DNA of 64,000 bases from Actinacidiphila glaucinigra (GCF_900188405.1 NZ_FZOF01000031.1:41467-105466); one strand, 5' to 3'; counted from the first letter of the stretch, positions 41,125 through 50,324 are shown. Numbers and translations are program-made. Notes: generated from the letters alone by a model not told the origin.

Positions 41125-42066
41125 GTGAGAAACGACGTCCCCCACGTGATCGCCGTCGTCGGCCCCACCGCGGCCGGCAAGTCCGACCTCGGTGTCGCCC
41201 TTGCCCAGGCCCTCGGCGGAGAGGTGGTCAACGCGGATTCCATGCAGCTCTACCGCGGCATGGACATCGGCACCGCCAAGCTCACCGAGGACGAGCGGCA
41301 GGACGTGCCGCACCACCTGCTCGACATCTGGGACGTCACCCTGGCCGCCAGCGTCGCCGAGTACCAGCGCCTGGCCCGCGCCGAGATCGACCGGCTGCTC
41401 GCCGCCGGGCGCACCCCCGTGCTCGTCGGCGGCTCGGGGCTCTACGTACGCGCCGCCATCGACGCCCTGGAGTTCCCAGGCACCGACCCGCAGGTGCGCG
41501 CCCGGCTGGAGGCGGAGCTCGACACGCTCGGCTCCGGCCCGCTGCACGCCCGCCTGGCCGCCGTGGACCCGGAGGCGGCCCGCGTGATCCTGCCCAGCAA
41601 CGGCCGGCGGATCGTCCGCGCGCTGGAGGTCGTGGAGATCACCGGCCGCCCCTTCACCGCCAACCTGCCCGGTCACGACTCCGTGTACGACACCGTCCAG
41701 ATCGGCGTCGACGTCCCCCGCCCGGAACTCGACGAACGGATCACCCTGCGGGTCGACCGCATGTGGGAAGCCGGGCTGGTCGGCGAGGTGGCCGCCCTGG
41801 AGGGGGCCGGCCTGCGCGAGGGGCGCACAGCCTCCCGGGCGCTCGGCTACCAGCAGGTGCTGGCCGCGCTGGCCGGGGAGTGCACCGACGCGGAGGCACG
41901 CGCCGAGACCGTGCGCGCCACCAAGCGCTTCGCGCGCCGCCAGGACTCGTGGTTCCGCCGGGACCGCCGCGTCCAGTGGCTCGGCGGCCGCGGACAGGAA
42001 CTGGTGACCCAGGCGCTCGCCCTTGTCGGCCCCGCCCGCTCGGGCGGTCACAGCCTGATCACGTGA
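41125..42066 (+). CDS. miaA: tRNA dimethylallyltransferase MiaA
   Basis: About 313 aa from GTG 41125; GTG 41119, two codons earlier, is also in frame. The P-loop is VVGPTAAGKSDLGVAL. GGEVVNADSMQLYRGMDIGT carries the catalytic Asp/Ser region, and VPHHLLDIWDV, VLVGGSGLYVRA and RALGYQQVLAAL are family blocks. The C-terminal RQDSWFRRDRRVQWL binds tRNA. It transfers a dimethylallyl group to A37 of UNN-reading tRNAs, the substrate for MiaB. No Shine-Dalgarno sequence is seen; GAAACT 6 nt upstream of the GTG could be a weak leaderless -10. Confidence 0.94.
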   Translation: MRNDVPHVIAVVGPTAAGKSDLGVALAQALGGEVVNADSMQLYRGMDIGTAKLTEDERQDVPHHLLDIWDVTLAASVAEYQRLARAEIDRLLAAGRTPVLVGGSGLYVRAAIDALEFPGTDPQVRARLEAELDTLGSGPLHARLAAVDPEAARVILPSNGRRIVRALEVVEITGRPFTANLPGHDSVYDTVQIGVDVPRPELDERITLRVDRMWEAGLVGEVAALEGAGLREGRTASRALGYQQVLAALAGECTDAEARAETVRATKRFARRQDSWFRRDRRVQWLGGRGQELVTQALALVGPARSGGHSLIT

Positions 42067-42165
42067 TGGCATCGGGACGCCCCAGCGGCACTTGACGCCT
42101 CTTCGCCCGTGCCATCATCGAGCATCGGAGCTACGGTGTCGGACTTCTTGGGAGGGCGCGTGGCG

Positions 42166-42642
42166 ATGGAAGCCGGCCCTCGCAACGGACCACAGCCGGA
42201 TCACACCGAGCGCGCCTCAGGCGAGGAGCTCGAGCCGCGCGACCGGCTCGTGGTCGACGGCCCCCTGGAGGACCCGCTGGACGAGCAGACCCTCGCGGAG
42301 GAGGAGCAGTCCTTCCGCGAGCTGCGTCCCGAGCGGCGCCTGCGCGCGTGGCAGATCGCCCCGATCGTCGCCCTCGGCGTGCTCGGCTCGCTCATGTTCG
42401 CCTTCCCGCTGGCCTTCGAGACCGGTGACGGCGGCGCCGTCGTCGCGATGCTCGGCCTCCTGCTGGGCTGCTGCTCCGCGGGCTGGGGGATCATGGCCGC
42501 CCGCCGGGTCGGCTACACCTGGCCCGGGCTGCCGGCCCGCGGTTCCGGCCGCCGTCCGGACTGGCGCTTCGTGGCGCTGTACGCCGCGATCACGGTGGTG
42601 CTGGCGCTGCTCGCCTTCTGGCGGGTCGCCCGTCTGCGCTGA
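42166..42642 (+). CDS. Hypothetical membrane protein upstream of dapF
   Basis: 158 aa from ATG 42166, with GGGAGG 8 nt upstream. The N-terminal 65 residues are acidic and polar (ERASGEELEPRDRLVVDGPL). About three membrane helices follow: IAPIVALGVLGSLMFAFPLAF, AVVAMLGLLLGCCSAGWGIMA and WRFVALYAAITVVLALLAFW. It ends RVARLR. No catalytic motif is visible and the family is unrecognised. It sits 100 nt after miaA and 16 nt before dapF. Confidence 0.75.
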   Translation: MEAGPRNGPQPDHTERASGEELEPRDRLVVDGPLEDPLDEQTLAEEEQSFRELRPERRLRAWQIAPIVALGVLGSLMFAFPLAFETGDGGAVVAMLGLLLGCCSAGWGIMAARRVGYTWPGLPARGSGRRPDWRFVALYAAITVVLALLAFWRVARLR

Positions 42643-42646
42643 CCCG

Positions 42647-42661
42647 TAGACTCGGCGCATG
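42647..42661 (+). promoter_or_regulatory. -10 element for a probable leaderless dapF transcript
   Basis: TAGACT (42647-42652) lies exactly 6 nt before the dapF ATG (42659), with no ribosome binding site between. It is the clearest of the leaderless-type starts in the window. Confidence 0.55.
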
Positions 42662-43537
42662 ACCAGCGCAGCACCGCAGGGCCTGCCCTTCCTCAAGGGG
42701 CACGGCACGGAGAACGACTTCGTGATCATCCCCGACCCCGACGGGGCGCTCGACCTGACCCCGGTGGCCGTCGCGCGCCTGTGCGACCGCCGCGCCGGGA
42801 TCGGCGGCGACGGGGTGCTGCGGGTCGTGCGGTCGGCGAAGCACCCGGAGGCCGCCGCCATGGCCGCGGAGGCCGAGTGGTTCATGGACTACCGCAACAG
42901 CGACGGCAGCATCGCGGAGATGTGCGGCAACGGCGTACGGGTCTTCGCCCACTACCTCCTGCGCGCCGGACTCACCGGTGCGGGCGACGTCGCCGTGGCG
43001 ACCCGCGCGGGCGTGCGCCGGGTGCACATCGACAAGGACGGCGACATCACCGTCGACATGGGCCGTGCCGCGCTCCCCGCCGGCGGGGTCGAGGTGGCGG
43101 TCGGCGAGCGCAGCTGGCCCGCCCGCAACGTGAACATGGGCAACCCCCACGCCGTCGCCTTCGTCGACGACCTCGCCGACGCCGGCAAGCTGCTGGACGC
43201 ACCGGCGTGGGCGCCCGCCGCGGCCTACCCGGACGGTGTGAACGTGGAGTTCGTCGTCGACCGCGGTGACCGCCACGTCGCCATGCGGGTGCACGAGCGC
43301 GGCTCCGGCGAGACCCGCTCCTGCGGCACCGGGGCCTGCGCCGTCATGGTCGCCGCCGCACGGCGCGACGGCCGCGACCCGGCCGTGACCGGCCGTCCCG
43401 AGACGTACCGGGTCGATCTGCCGGGCGGCACCCTGGTGATCACCGAACGTCCCGACGGCACCGTCGAGATGACCGGCCCCGCCGTCATCGTCGCCGAGGG
43501 CGTCATCGATCCGGCCTGGCTCGGCGACGGCGGCTGA
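42659..43537 (+). CDS. dapF: Diaminopimelate epimerase DapF
   Basis: 292 aa. The two catalytic cysteines lie in AEMCGNGVRVF and SCGTGACAVM. HGTENDFVIIPD at the N terminus and VNMGNPHAVAFVDD are further family motifs. It converts LL- to meso-diaminopimelate, the direct precursor of lysine. Streptomycetes have LL-diaminopimelate in their peptidoglycan, so the enzyme serves lysine synthesis. Translation appears to start from a leaderless mRNA. Confidence 0.95.
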   Translation: MTSAAPQGLPFLKGHGTENDFVIIPDPDGALDLTPVAVARLCDRRAGIGGDGVLRVVRSAKHPEAAAMAAEAEWFMDYRNSDGSIAEMCGNGVRVFAHYLLRAGLTGAGDVAVATRAGVRRVHIDKDGDITVDMGRAALPAGGVEVAVGERSWPARNVNMGNPHAVAFVDDLADAGKLLDAPAWAPAAAYPDGVNVEFVVDRGDRHVAMRVHERGSGETRSCGTGACAVMVAAARRDGRDPAVTGRPETYRVDLPGGTLVITERPDGTVEMTGPAVIVAEGVIDPAWLGDGG

Positions 43538-43689
43538 GGATACCCGCTCCGAGGGCCCGGTATTCGCTCGAACGGGTGATGCCGATCACGCTGGGCGAGA
43601 GCGTGGCAGCGGCACGTGATGGGCTCGGTAGCATCAAGCACCGGCACGGAAGCCATCCCGCCGGTGGGTGACGCTGCCGGAGGTGCCGC

Positions 43690-45822
43690 ATGAGACCGGA
43701 CAACGCAGTGGAGACCGCCCCGGGCGCCGCAGGACGCAGGCGCATCCCCCGGGCCGCGGACCTGCGCCGGATGGGACGTGCGGCCTTGCTGGGCCCCGGC
43801 GGCCGCGCGGGCCGGCTCCCCGAGTCGATCGAGCACATCGCCAAGGTGCACCGCACCCGGCATCCCGGCGCTGATCTCGCCATCCTGCGCAAGGCGTACG
43901 TGCTCGCCGAGTCCTCGCACCGCGGGCAGATGCGCAAGAGCGGCGAGCCGTACATCACGCACCCGCTCGCGGTGACCCTGCTCCTGGCCGAACTCGGCGC
44001 GGAGACGACGACATTGACCGCCTCGCTGCTCCACGACACCGTCGAGGACACCGAGGTGACGCTCGATCAGGTGCGGGAGGAGTTCGGCGAGGAGGTCCGC
44101 TTCCTCGTCGACGGCGTCACCAAACTGGAGAAGGTCGACTACGGCGCCGCCGCCGAGCCGGAGACCTTCCGCAAGATGCTCGTCGCCACCGGCAACGATG
44201 TCCGCGTCATGTCGATCAAGCTCGCCGACCGGCTGCACAACATGCGCACCCTCGGCGTCATGCGACCCGAGAAGCAGGCCCGCATCGCCAAGGTCACCCG
44301 GGACGTGCTGATCCCGCTCGCCGAACGCCTCGGCGTCCAGGCGCTGAAGACCGAACTGGAGGACCTGGTCTTCGCCATCCTCCACCCCGAGGACTACCTG
44401 CGCACCACCGAACTGATCCTGGAGCACGCCGCCCTGCCCGATCCGCTGGGCGCCGTCGCCGAGGACGTCCGCAGGGTGCTCCGCGAGGCCGGCATCAGCT
44501 CCGAGGTCGATGTGCGGCCCCGGCACGTGGTCTCCGTGCACCGGGTCCGGCTCAAGCGCGGCGGCGCGCTGCCCGGCGGCAGCGACTTCGGGCGGGTGCT
44601 GATCCAGGTCGCCGAGGACGCCGACTGCTATGCCGTCCTCGGCGAACTGCACACCTGTTTCACCCCCGTCATCGCGGAGTTCAAGGACTTCATCGCGGCG
44701 CCCAAGTTCAACCTCTACCAGTCGCTGCACACCGCCATCCGCGACGGCGAAGGGCGCGTCGCCGAAGTCCTCATCCGCACACGGCAGATGCACCACGTCG
44801 CCGAGGCCGGGGTGATCGCGCTGGGCAATCCGTACGCCACCGCCGAGACCGCGGAGTGCGACGAGGGCGAGCGCGTCGACCCCACGCGCCCCGGCTGGCT
44901 CGCCCGGCTGCTGGAGTGGCAGCGCGAGGCCCCCGACCCGGACTTCTTCTGGAGCACCCTGCGCGACGAACTCGCCCAGGACCGCGAGATCACCGTCTTC
45001 TCCGCCGACGGCGGCACCGTGGGCCTGCCCGACGGCGCCACCTGCACCGACGCCGCGTACGCACTGCACGGCGAGGGCGCCCACGCCTGCGTCGGGGTGC
45101 GCGTCAACGGGCGGCTCGCACCGCTCGGCACCGTCCTGCGGGACGGCGACACCGTCCAGTTGCTGATGACCGAGGGCGCCGAAGGGGACGCGGACGGATA
45201 CGGGCCCTCGCCCGAGTGGCTGGAGCACGCACGCACCCCGGCCGCCCGGATCGCCATCGCCCGCTGGCTGGAGGCCCATCCGGTGGCCACGGGCGAGGAG
45301 GAGCCGGCCGCACCCGCCGTCCGCTCCGCCGCCACGGCCGCCCGCAAGGCCGCCGAACCGCTCGCGGACACCGACCCGCCCGGCGCCGCCGTGCGCATGG
45401 CCCGCTGCTGCACCCCCGTGCCGCCCGACGGGATCACCGGCTTCCCCATCCGCGGCGGCACCGTCGCCGTGCACCGCAGCGAGTGTCCCGTCGCCGCGCG
45501 CATGGCCGCCTCCGGCCGCGCCCAGGTCGCCGTCCACTGGCGCTCCGACGCCCCCGTCACCGGTCACCGGGCCACCCTCTACGCCGAGGCGCTCGGCCGG
45601 CCCCGGCTGCTCGCCGACCTCACCGAGGTGATCGCCACCGAGGGCGTGGCCATCGTCTACGCCGCCGTGGAGCCGCCGCAGGAGCACCGCGTACGCCACA
45701 CCTACACCGTCGAACTGCCCGACCCGGGAGCGCTGCCCGCGCTCATGCGCGCGATGCGCGCCGTGCCCGGCGTGTACGACGTGTACCGCGCCCAGGAGGC
45801 CGTGGCCGCCGCGCAGCCGTAG
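43690..45822 (+). CDS. rshA: RelA/SpoT homologue with intact hydrolase and partly eroded synthetase domain
   Basis: 710 aa. ATG 43690 follows GGAGGTGCC. The HD hydrolase domain (residues about 65-215) has SHRGQMRKSGEPYITHP, LLHDTVEDTEVTL and KLADRLHNMRTL, as in active ppGpp hydrolases. In the synthetase region (about 270-380), the usual GRPKHYYSIYQKM block reads VRPRHVVSVHRVR, YDLVGIRVLV reads SDFGRVLIQV, and EVQIRT reads EVLIRT, while FKDFIAAPKFNLYQSLHT is kept. A TGS domain (about 430-495), a conserved-Cys stretch (MARCCTPVPPDGITGF) and an ACT domain follow. It corresponds by position to rshA of S. coelicolor. The main role is probably (p)ppGpp breakdown. Confidence 0.9.
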   Translation: MRPDNAVETAPGAAGRRRIPRAADLRRMGRAALLGPGGRAGRLPESIEHIAKVHRTRHPGADLAILRKAYVLAESSHRGQMRKSGEPYITHPLAVTLLLAELGAETTTLTASLLHDTVEDTEVTLDQVREEFGEEVRFLVDGVTKLEKVDYGAAAEPETFRKMLVATGNDVRVMSIKLADRLHNMRTLGVMRPEKQARIAKVTRDVLIPLAERLGVQALKTELEDLVFAILHPEDYLRTTELILEHAALPDPLGAVAEDVRRVLREAGISSEVDVRPRHVVSVHRVRLKRGGALPGGSDFGRVLIQVAEDADCYAVLGELHTCFTPVIAEFKDFIAAPKFNLYQSLHTAIRDGEGRVAEVLIRTRQMHHVAEAGVIALGNPYATAETAECDEGERVDPTRPGWLARLLEWQREAPDPDFFWSTLRDELAQDREITVFSADGGTVGLPDGATCTDAAYALHGEGAHACVGVRVNGRLAPLGTVLRDGDTVQLLMTEGAEGDADGYGPSPEWLEHARTPAARIAIARWLEAHPVATGEEEPAAPAVRSAATAARKAAEPLADTDPPGAAVRMARCCTPVPPDGITGFPIRGGTVAVHRSECPVAARMAASGRAQVAVHWRSDAPVTGHRATLYAEALGRPRLLADLTEVIATEGVAIVYAAVEPPQEHRVRHTYTVELPDPGALPALMRAMRAVPGVYDVYRAQEAVAAAQP

Positions 45823-45894
45823 AGGAGTACCCGATCGGGTGGGGTGCCCACGCGCCGCCGCCCGGCGGGCGCGGTGCACTGATAGCCGTATCCC

Positions 45895-47379
45895 ATGATC
45901 GGATCCTTTGCGCGCCGTGCCACCGTCACCGCGGCGGCCGTGGCGGCGCTCACCGCGGCCGGACTGCCCGGTGACAGGACGCCCGTAGGGCTCGGTGACC
46001 GGCTCTACCCCGAACTCGGCAACCCCGGGTACGACGTCCACGACTACGACATCTCGTTCACCTACCACGGCAACGACCGGCCGCTGGACGCCGTGACCCG
46101 GGTCGACGCCCTCGCCACGGACACCCTGGACCGCTTCCACCTCGACTTCCGCGGCGACGTCCGCTCCGTCGAGGTCAACGGCCGCCGGGCGGCGTTCCGC
46201 ACCTGGCGCGAGGAACTGGTCGTCACCCCCGCCGTCCCCGTCCTCCGCGGCGACCGCCTGCGGGTGACCGTCGTCCACACCAGCGACCCCGCCGCCAAGG
46301 GCGACACCGGGTGGATCCGCACCAAGGACGGCCTGGCCATGGCCAACCAGGCCGCCGCGGCCCACACCGTCTTCCCCTGCAACGACCACCCCTCGGACAA
46401 GGCCCGCTTCGCCTTCCACGTCACCGCGCCGAACGACCTCACCGTCGTCGCCAACGGCCTGCCCGAGACGGCCGTCCGCAAGGGCCCCGTGACGACCTGG
46501 AACTACCGCACCGTCCACGTGATGGCCACCGAGCTCGCCCAGGTGTCCGTCGGCCGCTCGACCGTCCTGCGCCGCACCGGCCCCGGCGGCCTCCCGCTGC
46601 GGGACGTCGTCGGCACCGCCGACCCGGACCGGGCCAAGCTCGAGAAGCGCCTGGCGATGACCGCCGGGCAGATCGCGTGGATGGAAGAGCAGGTCGGCCC
46701 CTTCCCCCTCGAGACGTACGGCATCCTCAGCGCCGACACCGTCACCGGCTTCGAGCTGGAGACCCAGACCCTCTCGCTCTTCGAGCGGCGGGTGCTGCTG
46801 AGCCGGGAGGCCGACGCGGCGCCGGTGATGGTGCACGAGCTGGCCCACCAGTGGTTCGGCGACAGCGTCTCGCCCGCGACCTGGTCCGACCTGTGGCTCA
46901 ACGAGGGGCACGCCACCTGGTACCAGTGGCGCTACGCCGCCGAGCACTACCGGGAGCTCACGCTGGAGCAGCTCGCCAAGGCCGCCTACGGCGCCGACGC
47001 GCGCCTGCGCCGCGACGGCGGCCCGGCCGCCGCCCCCAAGCCGCCCGGCAGCGACGGCAAGCTCGGCATCTTCCGCGGCAACGTCTACTTCGGCGGGGCG
47101 CTCGTGCTGTACGCCCTGCGCCAGGAGATGGGCGCCGACGCCTTCCAGCGACTGGAGCGGGCCTGGGTGGTCCGCCACCGCGACGGGGTCGCCTCCACCC
47201 GTGACTTCATCGCCCTCGCCTCCCAGGTCGCCGGCCGCGACCTGGGCGGCTTCCTGCGCGCCTGGCTCTACGGGCCCACCACGCCCCCGATGCCGGGCCA
47301 CCCCGACTGGAAGCGCTCCGTGCCCGCCAAACCGGTGCACGGCCACGCGCACCGGCGTGAGGCGGGGAAAGTCGCGTGA
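45895..47379 (+). CDS. M1-family metallopeptidase (aminopeptidase N-like, short form)
   Basis: 494 aa. The zinc site HELAHQWFG and NEGHATWYQWRYA (second Glu ligand) is complete. GFELETQTLSLF provides the aminopeptidase recognition region in place of GAMEN, and the conserved Tyr lies downstream in RGNVYFGGAL. An N-terminal hydrophobic stretch (ATVTAAAVAALTAAGLPG) may be a signal or membrane anchor. The protein has only the N-terminal saddle and catalytic domains, about half the length of classical PepN. It probably trims peptides at or outside the membrane. It is on the same strand as rsh and hflX. Confidence 0.87.
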   Translation: MIGSFARRATVTAAAVAALTAAGLPGDRTPVGLGDRLYPELGNPGYDVHDYDISFTYHGNDRPLDAVTRVDALATDTLDRFHLDFRGDVRSVEVNGRRAAFRTWREELVVTPAVPVLRGDRLRVTVVHTSDPAAKGDTGWIRTKDGLAMANQAAAAHTVFPCNDHPSDKARFAFHVTAPNDLTVVANGLPETAVRKGPVTTWNYRTVHVMATELAQVSVGRSTVLRRTGPGGLPLRDVVGTADPDRAKLEKRLAMTAGQIAWMEEQVGPFPLETYGILSADTVTGFELETQTLSLFERRVLLSREADAAPVMVHELAHQWFGDSVSPATWSDLWLNEGHATWYQWRYAAEHYRELTLEQLAKAAYGADARLRRDGGPAAAPKPPGSDGKLGIFRGNVYFGGALVLYALRQEMGADAFQRLERAWVVRHRDGVASTRDFIALASQVAGRDLGGFLRAWLYGPTTPPMPGHPDWKRSVPAKPVHGHAHRREAGKVA

Positions 47380-47525
47380 CCCGGCGCCGAGGGGCGTGCG
47401 ACCATCTACCTACGGCGACGACGGCGCGCCCGGACCTGGGGAATCCTCCGGGCCCGCGGGACGTTGTCACCGTACGAGGGGCCGAGCGCCCCCCGTTCCC
47501 GTCGACCATCCGAGCAAAGGATCCA

Positions 47526-49034
47526 ATGACCTCCTCTTCCTCCTCTTCTTCTGCTTCTTCTGCCCGCAGCCGCCAGCGCCTCCCCGAGAGCCTTCGGGCC
47601 GACGCCCTGATGGAAGAGGACGTCGCCTGGAGTCACGAGATCGACGGAGAGCGTGACGGCGACCAGTTCGACCGCTCCGACCGTGCGTCGCTGCGACGGG
47701 TCGTCGGCCTCTCCACCGAGCTCGAGGACATCACCGAGGTCGAGTACCGCCAGCTCCGTCTGGAGCGGGTCGTGCTCGTCGGGGTGTGGACGGACGGCAC
47801 GGTGCAGGACGCCGAGAACTCCCTCGCGGAGCTCGCCGCCCTCGCCGAGACCGCCGGAGCCCTCGTCCTGGACGGTGTCATCCAGCGCCGTGACAAGCCG
47901 GACCCGGCGACCTACATCGGTTCCGGCAAGGCCCAGGAGCTGCGGGACATCGTCACGGAGAGCGGTGCCGACACCGTCGTCTGCGACGGTGAGCTCAGCC
48001 CCGGCCAGCTCATCCACCTCGAGGACGTCGTCAAGGTCAAGGTCGTCGACCGCACCGCGCTGATCCTCGACATCTTCGCCCAGCACGCCAAGAGCCGTGA
48101 GGGCAAGGCCCAGGTCTCGCTCGCGCAGATGCAGTACATGCTGCCGCGGCTGCGCGGCTGGGGTCAGTCGCTCTCCCGGCAGATGGGTGGCGGTGGCTCC
48201 GGCTCCTCGGGCGGCGGCATGGCCACCCGTGGTCCCGGTGAGACCAAGATCGAGACCGACCGCCGGCGCATCCGCGAGAAGATGGCCAAGATGCGCCGGG
48301 AGATCGCGGAGATGAAGACCAGCCGCGACCTGAAGCGCCAGGAGCGCAAGCGCCACAAGGTGCCCTCGGTCGCGATCGCCGGCTACACCAACGCCGGCAA
48401 GTCCTCGCTCCTCAACCGGCTCACCGGGGCGGGCGTCCTGGTGGAGAACTCGCTGTTCGCCACCCTGGACCCGACCGTGCGCCGGGCGGAGACCCCGAGC
48501 GGGCGGCTCTACACGCTGGCGGACACCGTCGGCTTCGTGCGGCACCTGCCGCACCACCTGGTCGAGGCGTTCCGCTCCACCATGGAGGAGGTCGCCGAGG
48601 CCGACCTCATCCTGCACGTGGTGGACGGCTCGCACCCCAACCCGGACGAGCAGCTCGCCGCGGTACGCGAGGTCTTCCACGACGTCGGCGCGCTCAACGT
48701 GCCGGAGATCGTGGTGATCAACAAGGCGGACGCCGCCGACCCGGTGCTGCTGCAGTCCCTGCTGCGCCGCGAGAAGCACTCCATCGCCGTCTCCGCCCGC
48801 ACCGGGCGGGGCATCGCGGAGCTGCTCGGCATGGTCGACGACGCGCTGCCGCGGCCCGCCGTCGAGATCGAGGCCCTGGTGCCGTACACACGCGGTGAGC
48901 TCGTCGCCCGCGTCCACGCGGACGGCGAGGTGCTCTCCGAGGAGCACACCGGCGAGGGCACCCTGCTCAAGGCGCGGGTGCACGACGAGCTCGCGGCGGA
49001 CCTCGAGCCGTTCGCGCTGGCCGCGCGCCGCTAG
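47526..49034 (+). CDS. hflX: GTPase HflX
   Basis: 502 aa from ATG 47526, with AAAGGA upstream. The frame is open further 5' but lacks family sequence. A Ser-rich start (MTSSSSSSSASSARSR) is followed by the HflX N-terminal nucleotide-binding domain (TYIGSGKAQELRD; GADTVVCDGELSPGQ; HLEDVVKVKVVDRTALIL). A charged helical linker precedes the G domain: GYTNAGKSSLLNRLTG, DTVGFVRHLPHHL, VINKADA. HflX splits stalled 70S ribosomes after stress. A strong terminator follows directly. Confidence 0.95.
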   Translation: MTSSSSSSSASSARSRQRLPESLRADALMEEDVAWSHEIDGERDGDQFDRSDRASLRRVVGLSTELEDITEVEYRQLRLERVVLVGVWTDGTVQDAENSLAELAALAETAGALVLDGVIQRRDKPDPATYIGSGKAQELRDIVTESGADTVVCDGELSPGQLIHLEDVVKVKVVDRTALILDIFAQHAKSREGKAQVSLAQMQYMLPRLRGWGQSLSRQMGGGGSGSSGGGMATRGPGETKIETDRRRIREKMAKMRREIAEMKTSRDLKRQERKRHKVPSVAIAGYTNAGKSSLLNRLTGAGVLVENSLFATLDPTVRRAETPSGRLYTLADTVGFVRHLPHHLVEAFRSTMEEVAEADLILHVVDGSHPNPDEQLAAVREVFHDVGALNVPEIVVINKADAADPVLLQSLLRREKHSIAVSARTGRGIAELLGMVDDALPRPAVEIEALVPYTRGELVARVHADGEVLSEEHTGEGTLLKARVHDELAADLEPFALAARR

Positions 49035-49055
49035 TCCGGTATCCCCGGGCACGCA

Positions 49056-49095
49056 CCGGAAGGGCCCTCCCCCGCGCGGGGGAGGGCCCTTCCGG
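49056..49095. terminator. Strong terminator between hflX and the convergent protease gene
   Basis: Perfect inverted repeat with arms beginning CCGGAAGGGCCCTCCCCC (49056-49073) and closing GGGGGAGGGCCCTTCCGG (49078-49095) around GCGC, 21 nt after the hflX stop. It is symmetrical and may serve both convergent genes. Confidence 0.8.
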
Positions 49096-49110
49096 CGTCC
49101 GGTGGCGGTG

Positions 49111-50286
49111 TCAGCCGCGGACGGCGTCGAACACCTCCTCGGCCTCGGAACCCAGGTGCGGTCCCGCCAGCCAGCGCGGGCCGTCCTGCGGACCGATCGA
49201 GGTGTTGCTGACCAGGGCCTGTTCTCCGCCGGGCCGCCGGGCGAACCAGCCGCCGCCGGACGAGCCCGCCGTCATGGTGCAGCCCAGCCAGTGCATCGTC
49301 GGCGCCGCCGGGTCCAGGGCGAGCCGGACCGGGTCGCCCGAGCAGTGGTACTGCTGGTAGCCGAAGCCGTCGAAGGGGGCCGCCGCCGGGTATCCGCGGA
49401 TGTCCATGGCGTCGATGCCCGCCGAGGTGGGCGCGTCGAACCAGACCGGCACCGAGGCGCCGACCGTCTCCTCCAGCGACGTGTCCGAGTCCGGGTTGGT
49501 CACCTTCAGCACCGCGAAGTCGTAGGGGTAGGCGGAACTCGTCTCCGAGGACTCCCCGCCCCCGTCGATCCACTGCTGGGAGGTCCCCGCCTTCGTCGCC
49601 CACCACGTGCCGTAGGGGGCGAGCTGCTCCTTGCCGGCACCGCGCAGCGCGGCGCCGCTCAGGCCGGTGTCGTTGAAGGACGGCACGAAGACGATGTTGC
49701 GGTACCACCCGCCCCGGGCGCCCGCGTGCACGCAGTGGCCCGCCGTCCACACGAGGTTGCTGCGGCCCGGGTTCGCCGGGTCGCTCACCACCGTGGCCGA
49801 GCAGACCGCCTGGCCGTCGGGCATGTCGAAGAGCAGCTTGCCCGTGGCCGGGGAGGCCTCGTGGTACGGGGTCGCGAGGCGCTGCGCCCGGATCGCGGCG
49901 GGCTCCGGGTCGGTGGCGCCGTCGTTCGCCTGCCGCAGGTCGGGCCGTTGCTCGTCGTCCGGGGTGCCGTCCGCGTTGCGGAGCCGGTCGGCGTCCCAGA
50001 GGTCCTTGATGATGGGGTTGATGAAGTCGGCCGCGTCGCGCAGCCACTTGTCCTTGTCCCAGTCCTTCCAGCCGCCGTTCTTCAGCGCGTCGGCCCACTT
50101 GTCCAGGTCGTCGAGGCTGGTCGGGAGGGCGGTCGGCAGTTGGAGTCCGCCGTCGCCGGACGTCGCGGTGGGCGTCGGGCTCGGCTTGGCGTCGGCGTTG
50201 TCGTCGGACGGGCCGCAGGCCGTCGCGGTCACGGCGAGCAGTGCCGCGGCGACGGCGGCCGCGGCCAACCGGCTTATCGGTGCCAT
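49111..50286 (-). CDS. Secreted trypsin-like serine protease (probable lipoprotein)
   Basis: 391 aa from ATG 50286, with AGGGGGA about 9 nt upstream. The signal peptide AAAVAAALLAVTATACGPSDD has a lipobox-like LAVTATAC, so the mature protein is probably lipid-anchored. A Thr/Pro/Ser-rich linker and a helical pro-region (about residues 50-130) precede a chymotrypsin-fold domain. The triad is visible: His in VWTAGHCVHAGA, Asp in YPYDFAVLKV and Ser in TMTAGSSGGGWFA. It resembles the V8/trypsin-like peptidases common in streptomycetes. Substrate unknown. The leader contains a direct repeat that could bind a regulator. Confidence 0.87.
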   Translation of the reverse strand: MAPISRLAAAAVAAALLAVTATACGPSDDNADAKPSPTPTATSGDGGLQLPTALPTSLDDLDKWADALKNGGWKDWDKDKWLRDAADFINPIIKDLWDADRLRNADGTPDDEQRPDLRQANDGATDPEPAAIRAQRLATPYHEASPATGKLLFDMPDGQAVCSATVVSDPANPGRSNLVWTAGHCVHAGARGGWYRNIVFVPSFNDTGLSGAALRGAGKEQLAPYGTWWATKAGTSQQWIDGGGESSETSSAYPYDFAVLKVTNPDSDTSLEETVGASVPVWFDAPTSAGIDAMDIRGYPAAAPFDGFGYQQYHCSGDPVRLALDPAAPTMHWLGCTMTAGSSGGGWFARRPGGEQALVSNTSIGPQDGPRWLAGPHLGSEAEEVFDAVRG

Positions 50287-50303
50287 GGGTTGTGGTCCCC
50301 CTG

Positions 50304-50324
50304 TTGTCAACACATCGTCAACAC
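50304..50324 (-). repeat. 11-bp-period direct repeat in the protease leader
   Basis: TTGTCAACAC (50304-50313) and TCGTCAACAC (50315-50324) are direct repeats one helical turn apart, 18-38 nt upstream of the protease start. They may be a regulator site. Confidence 0.4.

Noticed and set aside
45829..45840. 12-bp palindrome ACCCGATCGGGT after rsh
   Set aside because: Short and GC-rich enough to arise by chance in this genome; no supporting context.
43225..47352. Very long open frame on the minus strand opposite dapF, rsh and the M1 peptidase
   Set aside because: It is the mirror of three well-supported genes. Its translation is Gly/Val/Asp/His-rich with no family motif, a usual artefact of GC-biased third positions.
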